From Acetofilamentum sp. (GTDB taxonomy: Bacteria > Bacteroidota > Bacteroidia > Bacteroidales > DTU049): 16,379 nt of DNA. The translations under genes were made by a program, and so were the position numbers. The notes beneath the pieces were generated by a model, which worked only from the letters and a program-made list of their open reading frames with translations, was not told where the DNA came from and made no database searches. The stretch is taken from NCBI GenBank assembly GCA_020720525.1, contig DYON01000027.1:1-16379 (forward strand). The letters run 5' to 3'. Shown one piece after another: positions 1 through 8,866 of the stretch. Within the stretch, counting starts at the first letter, position 1. Each line of letters starts with the position of its first letter.

Positions 1-55
1 AGCAAAATCGGCAATTGGATTCGGATTGACGGTTACAACATGAGTTATGGTGTCG
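1..55. repeat. Left-edge copy of a 55 bp perfect repeat (partner at 775-829)
   Basis: Bases 1-55 are identical to 775-829, an offset of 774 bp. This equals 258 codons, or three PKD units of 86 residues. The identity ends at base 56 on the right and continues out of the window on the left, so its true length is unknown. It encodes the linker between two PKD units. It suggests a second three-unit duplication with a different period from the 741 bp blocks. Confidence 0.85.
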
Positions 56-3000
56 ATGCAACCGTTTTGATCAGTAACACTCAAAACAACATTGTAAGTA
101 GTTATAGCCAAGGTTGTTGGGTACGAATATGCTGGATTCTGTGCAACCGAAGTACCCGAGCCATCGCCAAAATCCCAATCCCAAGCAACAACATTTCCGC
201 CGGTGCTGGTAGAAGCATCGGTAAACTGGCTCGGATAGCCCGAACAAGCCGAATTGGAATTGAACAAAGCGATGGGAAGCGGATTTACGGTGATAGTCAG
301 CAAAGTATCGTGAACGCAACCGTTGATATCTGTAACAATCAAATTGACATTGTAAACCGTCGGGTTCAGAACAGTATCGTAGGTATAAGCTGGGTTTTGT
401 GATACCGAGTTGCCTGTTCCATCGCCAAAATCCCAGTTCCAAGTGCTTAGTGTGCCACCATTGCTGTATGTGCTATCGGTAAATAGTGTATTTGAGCCTG
501 TACAGGCAGTATTGGAACCAAACCACACCACGGGCAATGGATTTACTCGAATAGCGTGTGTAATCGTATCGCGACAACCGTTTGTATCTTCAATCATCAA
601 AATGCTGTTGTAAATTTCAACATTGGGCGATAATGGATAGGTATATGTCGGATTTTGCGTTGTAGAAGTACCCGAGCCATCACCAAAATCCCAATCCCAA
701 CTATTTAGAGTTCCAGCAGTGGGGGTTGAAATATCGGTAAATGTGGTTAAGTCGCCAACGCAGGCAGTATCGGAAGCAAAATCGGCAATTGGATTCGGAT
801 TGACGGTTACAACATGAGTTATGGTGTCGGGGCAACCGTTGTTGTCAGAACCAATCAAAGTAACGGTATATGTTTGCACAACGCCTGTAGCAGAATAGGT
901 ATATGACGGATTTTGAACAGCAGAAGAGCCGCTTCCATCGCCAAAATCCCAATCCCACGTAGCCATAACTCCAGCTGCTGGAACCGACAAATCGGTGAAA
1001 TTGTTGGGCAACCCCGAGCAAGCTGTTGTGGCCGAAAAATCGACTGCTGGCTGAGGATGAAGCGAAATGGTAGTCGATGCAGTGTCGGTACATCCGTATT
1101 GATCTACAATTGCCAGCGTAACAGTGTAAGTTGTTCCACCCGAAGTGTATGTGTAAGTTGGATTTTGAGCAATAGAAGTTCCGCCTATTTCACCAAAATC
1201 CCAGTCCCAACCATTGATGATTCCGCTTCCAGCATTCGATGTATCAACAAACGAAGTGGCAAATCCGATACAGGCTACACTTGCACTAAAACCTGCCTGA
1301 GGCAATGAATATACCGTAACGTTTTGAGTAACCGTATCGCTGCAATTCCAAGAATTGACAACAATCAATTGAACGGGATAGTTGCCCGAAGCACCATATA
1401 AATGAGAAGTGTCGGACGCATTGCTGCTGTTTCCGTCGCCAAAATCCCAATCCCAGCTAAGCATCGAAGGCGAGTTGGCAACGCTGTTGTCGGTAAAAAC
1501 TGTGGTATCGTTCAAACAGACATTGGTAAAGGCAAATTGTGCTGTTGGTGTTGGCTTCACAAAAACTATTTGTTGAACCGTATCGAAGCAATTGCTTGTG
1601 TTTCCGACAACCAGTTGCACGTTGAAATTCCCCGACAAACCATAAATATGATCAGGATTTTGTAAGTTGGAGCTATTTCCATCGCCAAAATTGTATTCCC
1701 AAAAGTTGATTGCAAAACCAAAATTCTGAGATGTATCGGTGAAATGTGTTGAAAGACCAAAGCATACCGAATCGGCAACAAAACCCGATACCGGCAAAGG
1801 ACTTATCCTGATACTATCGGAAATGGTATCGGTGCAACCATATTGGTCAACAACAATTAATGTTACCAAGAAACTGTCAACAACGCTGTATTGATAAATT
1901 GGATTCTGTGCAATCGAAGTGCCCAAGCCATCGCCAAAATTCCAATCCCAAGCGTTGATAGTTCCACTGCCTGAAACAGAGTTGTCGGTAAAGAAAATAT
2001 CTCTATTGAGGCAAGTTCCTGTATAGGAAAAAGCTGCCGTAGGTAAACTGTAAACCGTGACATTTTGCAACAGGGTGTCGGTGCAGCCATTGGTATTTCC
2101 AACCACAAGCGAAACACTATACACTCCTGGAACACTATACAAATGGACAGGATTTTGATTTGTGGACGAGTTGCCATCACCAAAATCCCATTGCCAACTG
2201 ATAATGACCGAACCATGACCAATACTTAAGTCGGTAAAAATGCTCGAATCGCCAAAGCAAACTGGAGGAGCATTAAAAAGAGGTTCGGGCAGCGAATCGG
2301 CTATTACATTGTGCTGAATGGTGTCGGCACATCCCGAACTGTTATTGACAATAAGTGTTACAATAAAAGTTCCAGAGTTTGCGTAGGGATGAATTGGATT
2401 CTGGAGCAAAGAGCTGTTGCCATCGCCAAAATTCCAATCCCACGAAGTAATGGTGCTGCCGTTTCCAGTAGAAATATCGGTGAAATGAATGGGCTGCTCA
2501 GCGCAACTTGTGTCGTAGAGAAATTCTGCTGTGGGGCGGGGAAGATAGTTTATCGGATTCACAACAGTGTCGGTACACCCGTTGCTGTTGAAAACAATAA
2601 GTGTTACAAAATACGTTCCTGTGTCGCCATAAATATATGCTGGATTTTGTACAATCGAAGTACCCGAACCGTCGCCAAAGTTCCAATCCCACGAAACAAT
2701 AACGCCACCATTGGCATGCGAGGTGTCGGTGAAAATCACTGGATCGCCATTACATGCCGAAAGAAATGTGAAGCCAGCTTCGGGCAGTGGATAAATGGTA
2801 AGCGGAATAACAATGGTATCGGCACAGCCATTTGCTGAAGTAACAACGAGCGATACATTATATACTCCATCGCTGGCGTACAAATGACAAGGATTTGGAC
2901 CAACAGCGGTTTGTGTATCGCCAAAATCCCAATTCCAGCTCACAATAGGACTTCCATGAGCAATAGAATTGTCAGTAAAACAAACTGAATCGCCCAAACA

Positions 3001-6000
3001 AGCGTTAACCACAGCAAAATTAGCTTCAGGAATTGAATCGACCACTATGTTTGCCGATACGGTATCGCTACAACCAAATGCATTCGAAACTACCAAAGTT
3101 GCAATATATTGACCTGGCAAAGGATATGTGTAGGCCGGATTTTGAAGATTCGATGTTCCTCCGTCGCCAAAATTCCATTGCCACGATACAATTGGCCAAC
3201 CAAAGGAGTTGGATGTGTCGGTAAAATGTGTTGGACCACCAGCACAAACGGTGTCGGCAAAAAATCCTGCTTCGGGAATGGGTACAACATATATGGGTAG
3301 CACAACAGTATCGATGCAGCCAATATTAGTTTCAACAATTAGTGTTACCCAAAAAGTACCTGTGTCGCCATAAATATATGCTGGATTTTGTACAATCGAA
3401 GTACCCGAACCGTCGCCAAAGTTCCAATCCCACGAAACAATAACGCCACCATTGGCATGCGAGGTGTCGGTGAAAATCACTGGATCGCCATTACATGCCG
3501 AAAGAAATGTGAAGCCAGCTTCGGGCAGTGGATAAATGGTAAGCGGAATAACAATGGTATCGGCACAGCCATTTGCTGAAGTAACAACGAGCGATACATT
3601 ATATACTCCATCGCTGGCGTACAAATGACAAGGATTTGGACCAACAGCGGTTTGTGTATCGCCAAAATCCCAATTCCAGCTCACAATAGGACTTCCATGA
3701 GCAATAGAATTGTCAGTAAAACAAACTGAATCGCCCAAACAAGCGTTAACCACAGCAAAATTAGCTTCAGGAATTGAATCGACCACTATGTTTGCCGATA
3801 CGGTATCGCTACAACCAAATGCATTCGAAACTACCAAAGTTGCAATATATTGACCTGGCAAAGGATATGTGTAGGCCGGATTTTGAAGATTCGATGTTCC
3901 TCCGTCGCCAAAATTCCATTGCCACGATACAATTGGCCAACCAAAGGAGTTGGATGTGTCGGTAAAATGTGTTGGACCACCAGCACAAACGGTGTCGGCA
4001 AAAAATCCTGCTTCGGGAATGGGTACAACATATATGGGTAGCACAACAGTATCGATGCAGCCAATATTAGTTTCAACAATTAGTGTTACCCAAAAAGTAC
4101 CTGTGTCGCCATAAATATAGGCTGGATTTTGTACAATCGAAGTACCCGAACCGTCGCCAAAGTTCCAATCCCAGCTTACAATGTTTCCAAACGGAGCTAC
4201 TGACTGATCGGTAAATTGCGTTGCAGAGCCAAGGCAGGCTGTGTCGGCAATAAAATCAGCTATTGGAGGCGGGCTCACAGGTACAGTATGAGTGATAGAA
4301 TCTATACAGCCATTATTGTCGGTAACAATTAATGTTACATTGTAGCTCCCTGGTGCGCCATATGTATGAATTGGATCCTGTGCCGAAGAAGAATTTCCAT
4401 CGCCAAAGTTCCACAAATACGAAAAGATGGGACTTCCGCGTCCAATTGATTGATTGGTGAAATGTGTTGGATCTCCAAAACAAACAGTATCGAATACAAA
4501 TTCTACATAAGGCAATGAATCAACGTGCACAATATGCCACGTGGTATCGGTGCAGCCAGCACTCGACGTAACGGCCAGCCACGCGTTGAAATCGCCCCAA
4601 TTGGGATAGGTATGATTTGGATTTTGGGCATTGCTAGTTCCCCCATCGCCAAAATGCCATTCCCACGAAATAATGGTGGATGCAACTCCCCAACTCGAAT
4701 CGGTAAAATGCGTCGGGTCGCCCATACAAACTGTATCGAACAAAAATTGCGCATAAGCTTGGCTCACCCAAACCAATGCTTGGAATTGCGTGGTGCCGCA
4801 TCCGTTTGTGGAACTGTTGCTGGCTGTTAGGGTTATTACATACACGCCTGTGTCGCCATAAATATGATTGATGGTTTGCTGTGGGTTCGAGCCCGATGGA
4901 ACTAGAGTTGGACCAAAAGTTGTTCCATCGCCAAAATCCCATGTGTACCAAGTTGCAGAATTGGCAGCGCAGTAATTGGGATCCGATTGATTGATTATAA
5001 CCGCGTTTTCGCCAACACAAACCGAATCGTCAACTAAAAAAAAATCAGCTTCGGGTGGTTCGTAAATACGCACTGGCGACCAGCTCGACTGCGAAAAGTC
5101 ACATGCATTTTGCGCAGTGAGTGTTATTGTGTAGCTGGTCATGGTACCTGCAATACAGCCCGAAACTGTATAGTTGTGACAAATAGTGTCGCCAACGCTC
5201 GATGCAGGCAGAGTCTCGGTGATTCCATCGCCCCAATTCAATGTAGTTAAGGTGGAAGGAGAAATATTTTGACTCATGTTTACAACACAAACACTAAAAG
5301 GTGCGCATCCAACATTGCTTCCAACTGGTGGTCCAACCAAAGATGCAACAGGATTGCTTTCTATAGTTGCAGTTTCGGTGAAAATGGTTTGGCAACCATT
5401 TGTTCCTACAGCAGTGATAATAACGTGGAAGTATCCAATTGAGGTATAAATATGATCTAATGGGGTTGTGCCGTCGAAAAGTGCTGGGGGAGAAGCAGAA
5501 AGTGGACTTCCGTCGCCCCAATCGATTGTGTATGAGGCAATACATGCCGCATCGGGCGAAAAATTAAAAACATGCACGGTGTCCGAAATACTCGAAGTGT
5601 CGGTATGGCAAAATATGAATCCATTGGGCTCGAAGTAAAATACATTGGGTTGTTGAAGCACCGAAACAACTTGTGTTATAGTAGAACTACAACCATTAGC
5701 GTCTGTAATAGTAAGGGTTGCGTTGAAGTTCTGCGTTCCACATCCAAAAGCACTATAAACATGCGATGGATTCTGTAACGTTGATGTATTGCCGTCGCCA
5801 AAATCCCATGAATAGGTGAGACCCGTTCCTGTGCTGGTATTGGTAAAGCTGACTGTGCTGCCCGAACAAGCATTGTTGGGACCGAAAGTGAAAGATGCTA
5901 TCGGAAGTGCATTCACAAAAACTGGAATCACAATGGTATCGGTGCATCCCGACGAATCGGTTACAACCAGCTGAACATTGTAAGTAGCTCCAACCACATA

Positions 6001-6249
6001 GTTGTGCGTTGGATTTTGAACATTGCTTAAAGGAGCACCATCACCAAAATCCCATTCCCAGTCAACAATAAGCCCGATGCCTGTGAGGTAACTACTATCG
6101 GTGAAGCTAATCAAACCATTGTTGCATTGGCGGTTGAAATTGAAATCAGCATTTACTGGACATTGTGCCGAAGCATAATATCCTGTAAAAGCAAAAATTG
6201 CAATGGTCAATATGAGTTTTTTCAATTGCATTTTATGATAGAATTTCAT
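1..6249 (-). CDS. Giant secreted multi-PKD-domain protein (partial, C-terminus off the left edge)
   Basis: The minus frame is open without a stop from 6249 to base 1 (2083 codons); the nearest upstream in-frame stop is at 6297-6295. Three in-frame ATGs are possible: 6258, 6249 and 6231. The hydrophobic signal peptide (LKKLILTIAIFAF...ASAQ) begins just after 6231, so any of the three works; I chose 6249. I count 24 PKD-type units, each with a WDFGDG-like motif (variants NWGDG, DWGDG, NFGDG, DFGE) and usually a GC-DT segment near its end, which suggests one disulfide per unit. The five N-terminal units are mostly irregular (82-100 residues apart). The following units are 82-86 residues apart. 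PKD domains are beta-sandwich modules common in surface adhesins and in T9SS substrates. The C-terminus is outside the window, so the sorting type (A, B or none) is unknown. Adhesin-like or gliding-related surface display is inference. Confidence 0.9.
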   Translation of the reverse strand, partial: MKFYHKMQLKKLILTIAIFAFTGYYASAQCPVNADFNFNRQCNNGLISFTDSSYLTGIGLIVDWEWDFGDGAPLSNVQNPTHNYVVGATYNVQLVVTDSSGCTDTIVIPVFVNALPIASFTFGPNNACSGSTVSFTNTSTGTGLTYSWDFGDGNTSTLQNPSHVYSAFGCGTQNFNATLTITDANGCSSTITQVVSVLQQPNVFYFEPNGFIFCHTDTSSISDTVHVFNFSPDAACIASYTIDWGDGSPLSASPPALFDGTTPLDHIYTSIGYFHVIITAVGTNGCQTIFTETATIESNPVASLVGPPVGSNVGCAPFSVCVVNMSQNISPSTLTTLNWGDGITETLPASSVGDTICHNYTVSGCIAGTMTSYTITLTAQNACDFSQSSWSPVRIYEPPEADFFLVDDSVCVGENAVIINQSDPNYCAANSATWYTWDFGDGTTFGPTLVPSGSNPQQTINHIYGDTGVYVITLTASNSSTNGCGTTQFQALVWVSQAYAQFLFDTVCMGDPTHFTDSSWGVASTIISWEWHFGDGGTSNAQNPNHTYPNWGDFNAWLAVTSSAGCTDTTWHIVHVDSLPYVEFVFDTVCFGDPTHFTNQSIGRGSPIFSYLWNFGDGNSSSAQDPIHTYGAPGSYNVTLIVTDNNGCIDSITHTVPVSPPPIADFIADTACLGSATQFTDQSVAPFGNIVSWDWNFGDGSGTSIVQNPAYIYGDTGTFWVTLIVETNIGCIDTVVLPIYVVPIPEAGFFADTVCAGGPTHFTDTSNSFGWPIVSWQWNFGDGGTSNLQNPAYTYPLPGQYIATLVVSNAFGCSDTVSANIVVDSIPEANFAVVNACLGDSVCFTDNSIAHGSPIVSWNWDFGDTQTAVGPNPCHLYASDGVYNVSLVVTSANGCADTIVIPLTIYPLPEAGFTFLSACNGDPVIFTDTSHANGGVIVSWDWNFGDGSGTSIVQNPAYIYGDTGTFWVTLIVETNIGCIDTVVLPIYVVPIPEAGFFADTVCAGGPTHFTDTSNSFGWPIVSWQWNFGDGGTSNLQNPAYTYPLPGQYIATLVVSNAFGCSDTVSANIVVDSIPEANFAVVNACLGDSVCFTDNSIAHGSPIVSWNWDFGDTQTAVGPNPCHLYASDGVYNVSLVVTSANGCADTIVIPLTIYPLPEAGFTFLSACNGDPVIFTDTSHANGGVIVSWDWNFGDGSGTSIVQNPAYIYGDTGTYFVTLIVFNSNGCTDTVVNPINYLPRPTAEFLYDTSCAEQPIHFTDISTGNGSTITSWDWNFGDGNSSLLQNPIHPYANSGTFIVTLIVNNSSGCADTIQHNVIADSLPEPLFNAPPVCFGDSSIFTDLSIGHGSVIISWQWDFGDGNSSTNQNPVHLYSVPGVYSVSLVVGNTNGCTDTLLQNVTVYSLPTAAFSYTGTCLNRDIFFTDNSVSGSGTINAWDWNFGDGLGTSIAQNPIYQYSVVDSFLVTLIVVDQYGCTDTISDSIRISPLPVSGFVADSVCFGLSTHFTDTSQNFGFAINFWEYNFGDGNSSNLQNPDHIYGLSGNFNVQLVVGNTSNCFDTVQQIVFVKPTPTAQFAFTNVCLNDTTVFTDNSVANSPSMLSWDWDFGDGNSSNASDTSHLYGASGNYPVQLIVVNSWNCSDTVTQNVTVYSLPQAGFSASVACIGFATSFVDTSNAGSGIINGWDWDFGEIGGTSIAQNPTYTYTSGGTTYTVTLAIVDQYGCTDTASTTISLHPQPAVDFSATTACSGLPNNFTDLSVPAAGVMATWDWDFGDGSGSSAVQNPSYTYSATGVVQTYTVTLIGSDNNGCPDTITHVVTVNPNPIADFASDTACVGDLTTFTDISTPTAGTLNSWDWDFGDGSGTSTTQNPTYTYPLSPNVEIYNSILMIEDTNGCRDTITHAIRVNPLPVVWFGSNTACTGSNTLFTDSTYSNGGTLSTWNWDFGDGTGNSVSQNPAYTYDTVLNPTVYNVNLIVTDINGCVHDTLLTITVNPLPIALFNSNSACSGYPSQFTDASTSTGGNVVAWDWDFGDGSGTSVAQNPAYSYPTTLAITTYNVVLSVTDQNGCIDTITHVVTVNPNPIADFA
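1192..4666 (-). repeat. Higher-order repeat: five blocks of three PKD units, 741 bp period
   Basis: Anchored on the codon for the first Gly of each DFGDG motif (the aligned codon in the DFGE variant), the plus-strand positions are 1192, 1438, 1684, 1933, 2179, 2425, 2674, 2920, 3166, 3415, 3661, 3907, 4156, 4402 and 4648. The spacings run 246, 246, 249 and repeat, so every unit lies exactly 741 bp from the unit three places away. Equivalent units also resemble each other in local sequence: the units near 2179, 2920 and 4402 share an HGS/RGS-type segment after the motif. The register breaks to the left (258 bp spacing) and to the right (282-300 bp). The coordinates are motif anchors, not exact repeat ends. 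Confidence 0.75.
2618..4099. repeat. Exact tandem duplication of 741 bp (247 codons, three PKD units)
   Basis: Bases 2618-3358 and 3359-4099 are identical throughout by line-by-line comparison. The identity at offset 741 continues to 3378/4119, and the first difference is T3379 versus G4120. The duplication is a whole number of codons, so the PKD frame stays open. The outer ends carry a 74 bp direct repeat (2618-2691 and 4100-4173) with a single mismatch, a natural substrate for unequal recombination. Neighbouring PKD blocks are far more diverged, so this copy is recent, has been homogenised, or is an assembly artefact. Confidence 0.95.
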
Positions 6250-6289
6250 TTTGGACATCGTTAATTGCAAAAAATCAAAAAGCGATTTG

Positions 6290-6297
6290 CAAATTTA
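6290..6297 (-). promoter_or_regulatory. Candidate -7 promoter element of the PKD gene
   Basis: Read on the minus strand this is TAAATTTG, a full match to the Bacteroidota TAnnTTTG -7 consensus. It lies 40-60 bp upstream of the three candidate start codons. No convincing TTTG -33 element lies at the right distance; only a T-run is present there. The region is AT-rich, so a chance match is possible. Confidence 0.35.
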
Positions 6298-6433
6298 ATA
6301 TTTGAATTACATTATATTAAAAAAATAAGTACCTGATTCATGAATAAGGAGGGTTACATTTGGTTAACAACTTGTTTTTCTTTGAATACGAATTATGTGC
6401 TTAATACGTTATTAATTAATGAGTTCATTTTGA

Positions 6434-6735
6434 ATTATAGGACATGTTAAGCTCTCCGATAGCTGGCAGATTGGTTTCACTGGATTTTCGTATTTATATT
6501 TCTTTTTCTCAACCGCAGTTCCGCTGGTGCTCGGACAAGGTTTAGGAGTTTTACAATTGGTTTTTGAAAATAATCTTTGAGCATTCTAAAAAGATAGATG
6601 ATCAATATCTTGATAATGAAGTTGTTCTGGTAATCCATTTTGCTTTAAGCGTTTTAATTTCAGTATTTTATGCTTTTGATTTATAAACATTATACTATTT
6701 ATTCTATCTTCATTAATGAATATATTCCGCTTTAA
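6434..6735 (+). pseudogene. Probable remnant of a small membrane-protein gene, two frameshifts and no start
   Basis: Three consecutive open stretches in three frames read as one protein. The first is 6434-6577, containing VKLSDSWQIGFTGFSYLYFF and then VPLVLGQG, ending at TGA 6578. The second is 6546-6683, containing WFLKIIFEHSKKID and then VVLVIHFALSVLISVFYAFD, ending at TAA 6684. The third is 6685-6732, KHYTIYSIFINEYIPL, ending at TAA 6733. Two single-base shifts would join them into roughly 90-100 residues with two hydrophobic segments. The GFSY...PLVLGQG part and the KHYTIY...YIP end loosely resemble small inner-membrane proteins with a GFSW...P-RGD segment and a K-Y...GY-P tail. I do not recognise a family with certainty. 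No in-frame ATG precedes the first segment. Chance open frames in AT-rich DNA are the main alternative. Confidence 0.4.
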
Positions 6736-6874
6736 GTATATGATAATTAGATAATTATGGTGCTGTGCAGTGCTTTATTTTCATTTTTCATGATATTTAA
6801 CAGCAAAATAGCATCGTATATTGTAATATTTGTACATTGAACAAGTAAAATTACGTATTATGTAGATTTTTATG

Positions 6875-6882
6875 TATTTTTG
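6875..6882 (+). promoter_or_regulatory. Candidate -7 promoter element of the type B gene operon
   Basis: The sequence TATTTTTG matches TAnnTTTG fully and lies about 20 bp before the ATG at 6902. It overlaps the alternative upstream ATG at 6872, which argues that translation begins at 6902. No clear -33 TTTG is visible at the expected spacing. Confidence 0.4.
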
Positions 6883-6901
6883 TTCTCTAAAAATTAATCA
6901 C

Positions 6902-8854
6902 ATGAGTAAGAATCTTTGTCTTTTCTTAATACGGGTTGTGTTTTCGAGGGGAATTTTTATTTTTCTGATTTTGTTTGCCAATCTATCAATTGCGCAAAGT
7001 TATATGGTAAATCAGGGATTTGTTTCTGTCTCTTCGGGTACAACCGTATCGGTTTCGGGAAATGTAGTCAACAATGCTGGTGCAACTGTCGATTTCACCA
7101 ATGCAACATCCGACATGAATGCTACTGCTGATGTTACAAACAACGGAACCATAGAATCGCGTGGTAATATGACGCTTGGAGGCAATTGGTACAACAATGC
7201 AACCTTCAATGCTTACACTGGAACAGTTTTGTTCAACGGAACAAATCAGCAGCTTTCGGGAACCAATAGCACCTTGTTTTACAATTTAGACCTCAGCAAT
7301 TCGGGCATTAAAAGCCAAACCATCAACGAATCGGTGGGCGGGACTTTAAATTTAAACAGTATTGAACTTGCAACTGGAGCATTTACCATGTTTGTTACAA
7401 ATCCTTTGACTGCTGCCATTCAGCGGGTAAGTGGGTTTGTGAGCAGCACTTTGGGCGGAGCTTTGAGTTGGCAGACCAATTCGGTAGCTACTTATTTGTT
7501 TCCTGTAGGTTCATCGTCGGGTACAGTTCGTTATCGACCAGTTTCGCTTACTCCAGCAGCTGCAACGGCCAACACATTCGAGGTTCGCATGGCCAACGTA
7601 AACCCCACCAGCGAAGGATTTAATATTGCAACCCACGAAGCAGTTGTATGTCAGGTGAATTCATTGTTCTACCATTTGATTAATCATACTGTTGGTTCTA
7701 ACAATGCCGATGTGGTTGTTTATTACGACAATACTGCCGATGGTAGCTGGGATGCAATGGGCAATTGGCTTACTTCGCCTTCGGCGCAATGGTACGAAAT
7801 TGTTGGTTCTTCAACAGCTGTTGGTGCTCCGCTATATACAGCAACTGCATTGGGGCAGACTATTCTCAACAGCGACCGCCCATTTGCATTAACAAAGCAT
7901 TCGCTCATAGTCGATTTGGGTGCAGATACATCACTTTGCTCGGGCGAAACAATAGGACTCGATGCTGGAAATCCTGGAGCAGCATACAATTGGTCAACAG
8001 GTGTATTTTCGCAAACTATTTCTGTAACAACCGCTAATACATATATTGTAACTGTAACCAATCCAGTAAATGGTTGCCAAACTACAGATAGCATACAGGT
8101 TTCGTTTATCCCGGTGGCCGATGCTACCATCGTTCCTGTTGGACCGTTTTGCGACAACAATGCTGTGGAAACTTTGCTTGCTGCTGACAATGGAGGAGTT
8201 TGGTCTGGCTCTGGAATTACCAATACAAGCAATGGAACATTCGATCCATCGGTTGCTGGACCGGGTTCGCACAACATCATCTATATCATTGCAGGTGCTT
8301 GTGGCGACAGCGATACCATTACCATCGATGTGAATGAGACTCCCGATGTAGATATTTATTCAGTAGTCGAAAGTTGTGCCGGCGCCAACGATGGTTCTGC
8401 GTATATTAGTATTTCGGGTGGAACTATACCTTATAATATATTGTGGAATACTAGCGATACCGACGATTCACTCGGAATGCTCAGTCCTGGTCTTTATTCG
8501 GTGATGGTTTCCGATTTCAACGGATGTGTCAGAAATATGAGTGTAACTGTTGATGCTAGTACCGATTCGTGCTATATTCCTCATGTTTACATCCCAAATA
8601 TCTTTTCGCCCAATGCCGATGGCAACAACGATATATATATTGTTCAAGGGAAAGGTATTTCGTCAATTACCATTAGAATCTTTGATCGTTGGGGCGAGAA
8701 AGTTTTTGAAACATTCGATCGCAGCGAAGGTTGGAATGGCGAATTTAAAGGCAAACCAGTTGAGCAGGGAGTGTATCCTTATGTGATAAGCATCGTTTTT
8801 GAAAACGAAACCGAAGCCAAAGTGTATAATGGTTACTTAACAATTGTAAGATAA
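6902..8854 (+). CDS. T9SS type B sorted surface protein with SprB-like repeat
   Basis: 650 residues from ATG 6902; an in-frame ATG at 6872 only adds ten residues ahead of the signal peptide. A signal peptide covers residues 1-31 (ending LSIA, then Q). Residues about 45-150 are Asn/Thr/Gly-rich and repetitive (NNAGATVDF, NNGTIES, NNATFNAYTGTV), typical of a beta-helix or autotransporter-like stalk. Ig/PKD-like modules follow at about 338-403 (DLGADTSLCSGE) and 405-478. A SprB-type repeat lies at about 480-558 (GGTIPYNILW...LSPGLYSVMVSDFNGC). The last ~90 residues, from YIPNIFSPNADGNNDIY through IRIFDRWGEKVFE to GVYPYVISI, form the CHU_C gliding-associated C-terminal domain, the type B T9SS signal. 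The product is expected on the cell surface. The PorP/SprF-type gene begins 12 bp downstream, the usual arrangement for a type B substrate and its partner. Confidence 0.9.
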   Translation: MSKNLCLFLIRVVFSRGIFIFLILFANLSIAQSYMVNQGFVSVSSGTTVSVSGNVVNNAGATVDFTNATSDMNATADVTNNGTIESRGNMTLGGNWYNNATFNAYTGTVLFNGTNQQLSGTNSTLFYNLDLSNSGIKSQTINESVGGTLNLNSIELATGAFTMFVTNPLTAAIQRVSGFVSSTLGGALSWQTNSVATYLFPVGSSSGTVRYRPVSLTPAAATANTFEVRMANVNPTSEGFNIATHEAVVCQVNSLFYHLINHTVGSNNADVVVYYDNTADGSWDAMGNWLTSPSAQWYEIVGSSTAVGAPLYTATALGQTILNSDRPFALTKHSLIVDLGADTSLCSGETIGLDAGNPGAAYNWSTGVFSQTISVTTANTYIVTVTNPVNGCQTTDSIQVSFIPVADATIVPVGPFCDNNAVETLLAADNGGVWSGSGITNTSNGTFDPSVAGPGSHNIIYIIAGACGDSDTITIDVNETPDVDIYSVVESCAGANDGSAYISISGGTIPYNILWNTSDTDDSLGMLSPGLYSVMVSDFNGCVRNMSVTVDASTDSCYIPHVYIPNIFSPNADGNNDIYIVQGKGISSITIRIFDRWGEKVFETFDRSEGWNGEFKGKPVEQGVYPYVISIVFENETEAKVYNGYLTIVR

Positions 8855-8866
8855 AGGAGGAAAACT

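Larger units (their letters stand above)
6259..6901. other. AT-rich divergent intergenic region
   Basis: About 640 bp separate the divergent PKD gene and the type B gene. The outer parts hold the two candidate promoters. The middle (6434-6735) looks like a decayed coding sequence and is described separately. I see no RNA gene, repeat array or transposon end. A palindromic ATTAATTAAT near 6410-6420 is too simple to interpret. Confidence 0.6.

Noticed and set aside
1..4700. CRISPR-like impression from regularly spaced conserved motifs
   Set aside because: The spacing is 246-258 bp, in frame, and the conserved part encodes WDFGDG. This is a protein repeat.
40..6000. Many short open frames on both strands across the PKD gene, including plus-strand ones such as 2311-2838
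   Set aside because: They are shadows of the repeated PKD codons in other frames. They recur with the repeat period and lack signal peptides or domains, while the minus frame is open for 2083 codons with clear domain content.
6872..6901. Upstream ATG start for the type B protein
   Set aside because: It overlaps a full-match -7 promoter element and places ten residues ahead of a normal signal peptide beginning at 6902.
7723..8280. 185-codon antisense open frame inside the type B gene
   Set aside because: It is antisense to Ig/PKD-like domains and has no recognisable features.
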